NCBI RefSeq assembly: GCF_035083965.1 | Contig: NC_089730.1 | Coordinates: forward strand, 19,758,742-19,822,741 | Length of the DNA: 64,000 bases | Direction: 5' to 3' | Source: Branchiostoma lanceolatum | Lineage: Eukaryota > Chordata > Leptocardii > Amphioxiformes > Branchiostomatidae | Shown here: positions 27,401-35,700 of the stretch, piece after piece | How positions within the stretch are numbered: position 1 is the first letter of the stretch | How the letters are laid out: each line of letters starts with the position of its first letter | The notes under the pieces: generated by a model | The model's input: only the letters and a program-made list of their open reading frames with translations | Told to the model about the DNA's origin: nothing | The model's database searches: none | Position numbers and translations under genes: made by a program

Positions 27401-28643
27401 TCTGTACAACTACCAGTTTCTTGTGGGTGACATCAGGCATCACTAACTGTAGGGGCTGTTCAGGGAAGTCGTGCCAGTGGTCCAAAACCTCCTGATTTTC
27501 TTCACCCTCAAACTCAACTTTTTTATCCACTTTTTCCACCTGTTTGACTACCTTGTTTGGAGGTGTTGGCTTGTGTACTTCAGGCTGCACATGCTGTGTA
27601 TTATGTTTTAAAACCTCTGCCTTGACTTCCCTCTTCACCTCTGCTTGTTCCTCAAGTTTCTCTGTGTGTTTACTACTACTAGTAGTTGGGTTGTTGGGGG
27701 AGTTCTGTGGTTGAAACTTGACATGTTGAGTACTGTGGGGAGGGCCAGACTTGGGTTCTGATGGGACAGGTCTGACCACAGGGGGGCCATGGACACCTGA
27801 AAAGTAGTAGTAAAGGAGGTGATAACTGTTATGAACTAGCTTGTAGTAGCCGTGGCGACTAACGAAGGGTGTTTTTGCTTGATATTACATACACTATCAA
27901 GCAAAAACACCCTTCGTTAGTCGCCACGGCTAAGCTCGTAGTAGCTGCCTCTTTAAATTTGTAAAGCAGTGCTATAGTGTATATATACAGTACTGTATAG
28001 AAATATATGGCTATATAATTGTACTTTTTCTTTGTATGCCATTGTGCAATTATCAGTCAATAACAACAATTACCATACTACAAACAACGTTCATATGTAT
28101 TAAACATGCGGTGAAGTGAACATAAGAAAACTTGAACTCACTGTGAAACCAAGACATTTTTGTTTGCAGTAGAAAGAAAAGTAAGATTGGTTATAAAACC
28201 TCAAGCAATGACATTACCACAAAAACATGACAATTTGGATTTGACATTTCTAATACGACATGCTAGCTAGGTCACATGAAATTAATTAATCAAGGAAAAA
28301 CTATTTACATTGTGCTGAATAACAAATGAATAAAAAATGTAGAAATAAATAAATAAATTTGAAAAACACACAAATAAATCATACCAAACAGAAAATCAAA
28401 GTAATCAAACCGAATATGAATATATGTGATCATATGTGGATGAACTTCTCTTTTACACGTGTGACGTCATGATAATTTCTAAACTTCCGTGACAGCATTT
28501 CAAGTCCCCAAACACTTTAGGGTTTCTCAGGTTGGCCTACCTTCGTCAACAAACTTCTCAGAAAACTCCTTGTGCAGTGCTGAGACTGTCGCCGCGCAGA
28601 AGACAAGACAGAAGAACAAAACCTTCCTGCATGCAGAGGACAT
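15428..28643 (-). CDS. GBP-family large GTPase with signal peptide, 24 exons, 897 aa
   Basis: Dynamin-superfamily GTPase with a GBP N-terminal domain. Exons (descending): 28643-28541, 27796-27390, 26990-26829, 26410-26350, 26188-26040, 25577-25491, 25011-24897, 24540-24464, 23580-23487, 23333-23254, 23015-22878, 22360-22302, 22119-21990, 21471-21307, 19348-19258, 18965-18868, 18533-18465, 17910-17836, 17264-17179, 17051-17003, 16758-16708, 16528-16466, 16136-16053, 15628-15428. Sum 2694 nt in frame; intron 20 uses a GC donor. Residues 1-22 are a signal peptide and 35-150 a Pro/Lys/Glu-rich linker. The G domain follows: P loop GKFHSGKS 186-193, HTMGIWMW switch, DTEG 242-245. The RD motif is VVQDF (324-328). 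A long helical, charged region covers about 450-830, and 876-892 is Trp-rich and hydrophobic. The canonical catalytic Arg of the P loop is His189. A signal peptide implies the secretory lumen, unlike cytosolic GBPs. An in-frame ATG seven codons upstream is also possible. Confidence 0.88.
15700..15998 (+). repeat. tRNA-derived SINE-like repeat in GTPase intron 23
   Basis: GGGGTTTGATCCCC at about 15728 resembles a pol III B box in a T arm. The body ends in CATAATGCTTCACCTTGG...CTGCTTTACATG, whose tail recurs beside mobile-element copy A at 14370-14430. Confidence 0.5.
17306..17750. repeat. 445-bp MITE with TA flanks, GTPase intron 18
   Basis: Ends GTGCTGCGTACC / GGTACGCAGCAC are perfect 12-bp inverted repeats that continue imperfectly into GGTAC-rich subterminal repeats. 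TA lies at both edges (17304-17305, 17751-17752). No coding capacity. Confidence 0.8.
17985..18335 (+). repeat. Dispersed repeat with (ACAG)n/(ACAA)n tail
   Basis: Contains ACCAAATATCATCGCAATCC and GTTCTTGAGTTATG followed by a CAGACAGACAGACAAACAAA tail. Tails like this are common at the 3' ends of retroposed repeats in marine invertebrates (recalled, not searched). Lies in GTPase intron 17. Confidence 0.5.
19461..19611. repeat. MITE with 40-bp inverted ends, GTPase intron 14
   Basis: ATCGCTGGAAAAATAGTAGA... and its inverted partner ...TCTACTATTTTCCCAGTGAT pair over about 40 bp. A fragment of the same family (TATTTGGCCAATTTCTACTA) lies at 34669-34710 in a GH76 intron. The rest of this 1.9-kb intron (19349-21306) holds nothing I can name. 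Confidence 0.75.
22486..22910 (-). repeat. Tandem copies of the GTPase exon 11 end and donor
   Basis: The true exon 11 end and donor lie at 22873-22910. Intron 11 carries five more versions of the same exon-end/donor segment, near 22486, 22574, 22641, 22697 and 22787. They are spaced about 50-90 bp apart and share CCTCCAGTTCCTGAGGTAYG on the plus strand. Linking TCTAACCTTGAGCTGACC and TGACCTTATTCRACACCTGA segments repeat too. Confidence 0.85.
23876..24352. mobile_element. 477-bp TTAA-flanked MITE (piggyBac/Kolobok type)
   Basis: Perfect 17-bp inverted ends (GGGGAGACTAAAGGGAT) flanked by TTAA at 23872-23875 and 24353-24356. TTAA duplication is the mark of piggyBac and Kolobok transposons. No transposase frame. 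Lies in GTPase intron 8. Confidence 0.88.
27847..27932. repeat. Perfect 38-bp inverted repeat with 10-nt loop, GTPase intron 1
   Basis: Arms 27847-27884 and 27895-27932 are exact reverse complements (starting TAGCCGTGGCGACTAACG). Near-identical 13-bp direct repeats, AGCTTGTAGTAGC at 27838-27850 and AGCTCGTAGTAGC at 27933-27945, flank or overlap the arms. It could be a very young foldback element, or an RNA hairpin if transcribed. Confidence 0.9.
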
Positions 28644-29118
28644 CTTCACATCTCGTCTGGGCATGCCTTTGGTAGAGTTTCGGGGAAATCCACTCAACTA
28701 ACAGGGGTTTGTATAGAACATTTAGCTCTATTCTACTGAGTTTTGGAAAAAAATGGTCACTTTTAAATATTAATTAAGTCAAAAAATAAATTTTGTATTA
28801 TATTTTAAAGAAAATAATGACATTTGATGGGTGAATTGAGTCAAATAATATATTTTTGTGCAAATATTTATTCCCCGTTTACAAATGAACTATGCCGATA
28901 CCCTTTGACCTAAAATTCTCTGCATTCCCGCCATCTCTGGTCGTGTGGTGTTAGGTTGTGTTCTGTGTCTGATGATTTGCGCTGTCAGATCGTTTGCATT
29001 GACAAACGCCACTGCGAAGTGTGTCCTACCTGTGATCAACAGTGCACGGTAGTTTCTGTGTGAGTTGAGGGAACCTTCGCTCGGAAATAAAACGACATTT
29101 TCCCGCCAAGGTTCAACC
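28644..29118. promoter_or_regulatory. Divergent promoter region, GBP-like GTPase / PHPT1
   Basis: The GTPase start (28643, minus) and the PHPT1 start (29119, plus) are 475 bp apart and head to head, so both promoters must lie here unless a leader exon is missing. I see no TATA box or other motif I would name. The 28740-28880 part is strongly AT-rich. Confidence 0.6.
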
Positions 29119-31679
29119 ATGTCTGCTGAGGGGGGAGGGGCGGAGGCCAAGTTGGCAGGTACGGATAAAGTTTTTTCTCACGCTCTGACAGCTGCTTTCT
29201 TGCAAATTGATTTCTGTTGTTCAGTTAACTACACAAGACAGTGTAGGTATTTATTGAACACGAGGTGTTATATGTAAGGTATGCTGTCTGCTAGCAAATG
29301 TTGGGTGAAACCACGGACAGTCAGAAAACGTTATGATCGTGCAACACAACATCTGCTTGGAGATTACAAAGCTTTGTCCAACCAGAAAAAGAACCTTTGA
29401 TAGATTATGATTGCACATACGCATTATGAAATTGAATTCGTTTACATATCATCTAAAACAGTCACTACAAATGACGGTACATATGTACATAATGCACTGG
29501 ACCTCACTTGCAATCAGGAGCCAAGAGGTTTGTGATATGATACAGATGATTAAACATTATATTTAACACTTGTTTTGTCCATATTCTCTGTAGCCATTCC
29601 TGACGTTGAGATTGACCCCGACGGAAAGTTCAAGTACATCCTGATCCGTTGCCATGGTCCCGGTGATGTCAGCAAGGACATCGTCAGGGGGTTTGCCTGG
29701 GCAGAGTTCCACGGTAGATACGCTTTCATTTAATCATTCGCAATGTTCATGCCTGCATGTAGAGTACAGCATAGTCAGTATGGCATATTACTATGAAAAT
29801 TTGTAGATCATTTAGTAGTATAAATCTATACATGTTTTCCACTTAATTTTGAGGTTGCATGGCTTCAGACATACTAGTAGACAAAGTGTACCAGCCTGAA
29901 CTTCTAACCATTGTTTTCATCTTTTCTACGCTATAAGATCATTAAGAGCTTTGTGCTTGTCTTTATGTTGAACATTGCATACTTAATTTGTAGGAAAATA
30001 GTAACTGTTTTGTAAGTGCCCTGCCTATATAGGTAAGTAGAACACTGTCATTATGCTATGATCTGCCTAGGGTAGAACGCTATGCCCTAATATACAATTA
30101 AAATACAATTCTTGTCGACTGCTGAAACAGCTGTGCTTGAAGAGCTTGTATTGTAATAAATAATCCCGTTCTCCAGCTGATATCTATGACAGAGTTGCCC
30201 CTGGGATTGAGGCTCTAGGGTTTGACTGTGAGTGTATAGGCGGCGGCAGAATACAGCATAGCAGGAGTCAGAGGAACATCCTAGTGTTTGGGTACTCCAT
30301 GGTATGTTTTGTTTTATGTACTTTCTGTGTCTGTGGGAGATGATACTAGTAGTGCACAGGCTTATTTGAAAGGAACGACTTAAATTCTAAAAGCTTTCTT
30401 GTCATTCAAGAAAAAACGTGGGAAAGCCTTAACAGTTCTCCTGAAAACTCAAGATTGCAAAAACATTAGCAGGACTTTTCAAGTATTTTCTTCTACTGAA
30501 AAACATGTCAAAATGAAGTGCCCCTCAATAATCCATCCAAAAGCCACAAAGTGTAGAGGAAAAAGGGGCATAGAAAAAAAGTCAAGTAGTACCTTTTTGT
30601 AATGTTTAAACTTTAATTAGACTTTAAATTTTACATATTTCTGAATTCTGTATACACAACATCATGGTACATTGTGTGCTATCTACCATTCATTTCACAC
30701 AGACAGAGAAACACTTGTCACTGTGTAGTCCTTGAGCAGTAGTTCCACATTGTTTGTAACCACTTGGCTTTCAGACCACATCTACGGTAAGGTGAAGCCT
30801 GTGCTCGATGAGCTGCAGATCACGTCCGAGGTGCTAGGGGGCGGCAAGATCACCCACGAGAGCGCAGAGAAGAAAATCCATGTCTATGGAAAATCCACTG
30901 TTTGTCATGTGGGGATTGGGGAATGGGTTTGGAGCCTGGGAAACATTAACAGTGACATTATTGGCTGTGAACCTGACTAAAGCATGCTTCCAGCAGCCCT
31001 CCTCTGGTAAGGCCCCTGTAGGAAGAGTACTATAGAGCTTTAGACAATGAGCTTTTGTGTTACATAGACTAAGCTGTGTAGCACAAGGAAGAAAACATTT
31101 GTTTTCCCACTTCCAATGTTTCCCTTGTTCCAGGCCTTGCTAAAGCTGTGTGTTTATTTTTAAATTCAGGGACCAGATTTTGTATCACAATATGTGTCAT
31201 ACATGTGATTTTTTGTGTGCACAATATACCATTTTGTATTTTACACTGGTATCCATAGCCTATCACTTTTGTTTGACGTGTATTGAACATGAATGCTTTT
31301 CAGCACTTTTCTCAAATATTGTCTGCTGTCTACTAACCCGATGTTGTTGAGAATGTTTTCTATTTCATTTTTGGAAGACATGGTATCAAAAACGTCTGTC
31401 TGCCAAGAAGTCAATATTTGGCTAAGCAGTATACTAATCTGCAGTGCATACATACAACAGTACAGTACTACAGTGTAAAATAGCAATGTGTTTAACACCT
31501 TTGGAAGTGTATCTTTATAGAGTTTTGCACAGATTTACAACTATTATGTCAGTTTTAACAACTTCTTTTCTGTGTTTCTCCAGGGTTTTGGTCAGGCTGA
31601 CCACTCCATCACAGTGGAGAAACTCAAGAAGCAATTCCCTGACTACTCAAGCATCACCTTCAACAACGAGGGCTACTAG
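29119..31679 (+). CDS. PHPT1: 14 kDa phosphohistidine phosphatase, four exons (form A)
   Basis: Removes phosphate from phosphohistidine in proteins; a small cytosolic Janus-family enzyme. Exons: 29119-29158, 29594-29713, 30177-30301 (3A), 31584-31679; sum gives 126 residues (human 125). The catalytic His is residue 53 (WAEFH/ADIYD), the same number as in human, and Lys21 in DGKFKY also matches. GGGRIQH and [14 protein letters not shown] form the rest of the active-site loop, and the end PDYSS...NNEGY is typical. A second version of exon 3 lies downstream (30775-30899). AATAAA at 32330-32335 is a plausible polyadenylation signal. The gene is divergent from the GTPase and convergent with the GH76 gene. 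Confidence 0.94.
30775..30899 (+). CDS. PHPT1: PHPT1 alternative exon 3B
   Basis: A second exon-3 homologue in the intron between exon 3A and exon 4. It is exactly 125 nt, as is 3A. It has the same entry phase (1) and exit phase (0), an acceptor in TTGGCTTTCAG and a weak donor GTTTGT. It encodes [14 protein letters not shown]...[21 protein letters not shown], closer to human PHPT1 (GGG..S/TH...KKIHVYG) than 3A is in its second half. Using both exons would shift the frame, so choice between them is expected to be exclusive. Both Cys of 3A (CEC) are absent, and Tyr-Ser-Met is replaced by Lys-Ser-Thr. Confidence 0.75.
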
Positions 31680-32757
31680 AGACTTAAGAAGTGACCTCTC
31701 TCCTTAAAGAGTTGCTCTGAAAGGTTTCCTTTCCTTACAAGGGTTCGAGTCTTAAAGAGTTGTTCTGCAGAGAATTCTCATCTTGTGCATAGGACATGAG
31801 ACTTGAAATGCTTATTGCCTAAGGCAAGTGCTGAGGCATGTGTAGCAAAAACCTCTGGTTCGAAAGGACTTGTGATCATTGTTACAGAACTACACTGTCG
31901 TTTTCTGTATAATTTTGATGACTGTGAAAAGCTAAGTTTCTTGTGTTGCAATCTTCAGGATATGTTTTGTCTAAAACAGCTGTTCATCAGATTTTGTCAG
32001 AAGGAAAGTTATAAGTCATGTTTAACTTCTATAGCCTCTCAGAGGCCTGTAGTGACAAAAATATAATGACTGTTTGCAATAGGTCTGTAGATGCAAACGT
32101 GCACTGTCGTCATAATTGTTACTTGTGTCGTCATTCTCAGCATATGTTTGTCTAAAACAGCTGTTCATCAGACTTGGTCAGAAGGAAAGTTATAAGTCAT
32201 GTTAAACTTCTATAGCCACAGAGGTCTGTTGTGCTAGTGACAAATAATGACTGTTTGCAACAGTTCAGTTATACTGAGTGTGGCTGAAGGCTGTAGTATA
32301 ATGTGTTGGTGTCAAGTCTTGACTTCTAAAATAAACGACAAAGCGACGAGCAATTGTGGAAAAAATTTCCTGTATGAACATCATTTTATTGCCATGAATA
32401 TCTTATCAGACTTGTAGGTCAAACTGTAGAAAAATTAAGTTCTAGAGATGCAACCTGAAGAAAATTTACCTGGCTCCAAGGAAGCTAGACAAGTAAATTT
32501 TCTTTACTTTGTATCACAAGAACTTTATTTTCCTTTCCTTAGGCCAGTCCATTTAATATGTTGGTTCTCAGAAAAATTAAAGAACTATGGACTTTATGTT
32601 GTTTCAGAAAAATATCCTTATCCTATCATTTCAAGTAGACACTTACAAGAAGACTCACAGCAGAGGAGTTACCATAGAGTCCATTGCTCACAGGTAAATT
32701 GTAGGTTGTACATGTATCACACGAACATTATTTTTCCTGCTACTTTACTGCCCTGTG
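31680..32757. other. Convergent 3' UTRs of PHPT1 and the GH76 gene, with duplicated 3' UTR block
   Basis: A block at about 31975-32080 (GTTATAAGTCATGTTTAACT, ATAATGACTGTTTGCAA) is repeated in tandem at about 32155-32262 with slight divergence. The PHPT1 AATAAA follows at 32330. No other gene. Confidence 0.75.
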
Positions 32758-35700
32758 TCACGTGCAGACCCCCTTGATGCACTTCTGCGTGGTCTCGCAG
32801 CAGGTGTAGTACTGCTGGTACTCGCAGCACGGCTCTCCCGCGGGGCAGGGCTTGTCCGCGCAGGTCAGGTGGCGGGGCGGGGGAACGGGCGGGTCGTACG
32901 TGCACCCCGCCCCGCTACAGGTCGTCCCCGGCTCGATGTTAGCCACGAGAAGGTCGAACACCTCTGCCTGCACCTAGAAACAGAAAACCACTAATCTTGA
33001 TATCTAACAAACTTCCGCAAGATAGCATGTGTATAGTCCAGTGGTTAGCAACCCTGCCCCTGGACCAGGAATTTGTGCACCTAGAAACACAGAATTCGAA
33101 ATGAGCCGGGATAATTGCTCACCTAGGCTTGACGCTTACACTTTCCATATATGCAAATGCTAGGTGTGACAGGTCGTTCAGTGTACTTAAACCAGCTGCT
33201 GCTGCGCCGCGTGTCTGCTAGCTGGTGTGCTATGCCAAAGAGCGGCTTTACCGGCTATGTAGATGAAAATATAGAGATAGGTTGATGTCATTTTGCTGTT
33301 ACTTGTCCACTTCCTCAACCACAGTAGACATGCTTTTTGACCCAAATCGACTCAAGTTGATATCTCCCATGGATCTTGACATGCCGCGTGGCAGAGATCC
33401 TAAGACAGTTTACTTGCCACTTCTCTAGTCCTTATTGCAAAATTAACGTTAAACTTAGATACCGCTATGATATGATTTACTATGGACATTATTTACCATT
33501 GGGTTGGAGATGTTAAAAGGTCCTCTCCAGTCCAATGTGAAGACAGGTCCAGTTTTGTTGTTCAGAGAAGGTCCGTCCCGATAGGTGATGTTACATGCGC
33601 TCTTCTCGGGCCAGCAGATGGCATTGGCAATCACGGACCTGTTGCATGGGGGTATACGGCATTTCAGATAACGTTATGTAATGTCCAATAAATAACGATC
33701 TCTTGCCGAGTCTCCATACGAAGTAAGTGTACAAAACACTTGACTGTAGTTGGAGATACGGCACTCGGAAATACAGTCACATAAAAGTTGGCCTACATTG
33801 TACAAAGTGGCACACTATACAAAATTTTATTGCAAAAACCACGACGTCCTAAAGGAAGGTTCTGTTGCATAATTCCTCAAAGCAGTAATTCCATGATAAT
33901 GCAAAATTACCTTTAGGCATTATCATCAGTACACATATTGTCTACATTTTCATAGCTCAAAACATGTTCCTCATTGAAAGATAAGAATAACTGACTTGAT
34001 GTTTCCGTCCAGCCAATCACTGTAGGCCCTCCTGGTGTCGTCATCAGACACGTCCATGAGGTAGCGCAGGTAGCGGACAAAGAGGCCTGTTTAATCGGGG
34101 AACAGAAATTTATTTATCAACTTATCTATCTAATGATCTCTTTGAGATATGATAGATATGTACCAAGGCAGATCGCAAACCTCGCTGGCAACATAAAGAA
34201 CTGGAAGCTACTTACAGTCGCCTTCATTGCAGCCGACCAATGATGAATGGTGATGAGATGTTTAGGAAAGGCGCGATTGATAAGCTAGCCTTAATGCATT
34301 GTACTTCTACTAAGTTAGCATTAAAGTTCATCTGTGTTGGCAGTTAAGATACTGCATAGTGAAAACTGTTTTCGACACAAAAATTAGCGCATCGAAATTT
34401 CGACAGTATAACTACCGTCTTCCTGAAATTTCAAGTGTCTAATAAGTAGATCATGTGACCCTACGGACATCTGACGTCAGCAGTTGTCATAAGTGCTGTG
34501 AAGTTTATTCCGCTCGCCGTCTGTTGTAGTCTCTACCAGACTAACTACGCCGGCTATGTAATATGGAGAATATTTGCCGGGGGACTTTGGCCGTAGAGGG
34601 TGTCATTTGCAGGCGTAGGGTTGCAAATTTGACCCTCTCTCCGTAGCCGATTCCCTTCATACAATTGACTCTATTTGGCCAATTTCTACTATTTTCAAAG
34701 CGACCCGTGGAGAATGGTAGAGCCTACGTCCGTTGGGTTATTGTACCTTTGTAAACATATTCATCTTCGTCACATCCCTCCGGCCAGCACCGTTCCACCA
34801 GAACCCCTCCCCGTGAGCTGTAGAAGATGGTGGCCTGCGCGACCCGATGGGCGAGCGTCAGGTAGCTGCTGTCGTTCAGAATATGGTACATCTCCACGAG
34901 ACCCCCCACTAGCACCCCGCTGTTGAAGGTCTTGTTGAAGTCGCGGTTTCCGGTACAGTCTTTCGTGGCTATGTTCGACACCTGTAGATGACGCATTATA
35001 AGTTCTAATCAGTGCAATTTGCTTCATATGGAGTATCAATATCAAACTCTATGTGCACAATATGGAACAATGAGGAATCGCTGAGTCAGACGCTCCTCCC
35101 CATCTAGATATCTTTCGCAACTTGTAGAGGTGAATATGCACCTGTATTGCCCTCTTTCACATTGTAACCAATTTAGATAGACAATAAAACAATAAATGTA
35201 TGGAAAAAAACAATGAGGAAGTGATACATTTTTGACAGTTGGCTGTGATGAGATGCTGTTGTCTGCCGTTTGGTCTCGAGGGATTTTGATACTTGGGTAG
35301 AAATGCTACTTCTGTTATTCCCCTACCTCTTGCTTCATTATCTACCATTCATTGTGCATCATTATCCAGACAAACATTTAAACGCCATACAAACGCTACT
35401 CGTCAACGTCCTGTATAATAATTCCTGTACATCACTGCTGCTAAGCTAAGGTTTTGGAAAATAGCATAGATAAAAACGACTGACCTGGAACGTATCCGGG
35501 TCAATTAGTCCGTTCTTCTGGATGTACTTCCAGGTCATCGTCATGTTTCTTAGGTATGACGTGTCGTTGGTGTGTCTGTCTCCCAGATTAAGAAAACAAA
35601 GTCTCAGGTTTTAATTGAACGTTTCTATTCGTGAGTCAGCAGAATTCATTTCGTTCTTCATATATCTTACATGTAATGTATGTGAATCAAAGTTAAACTG

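Noticed and set aside
30732-30980. Separate small PHPT1-like gene
   Set aside because: It has no start exon or end exon of its own, and its borders and phase fit the host gene exactly, so an alternative exon is the simpler reading.
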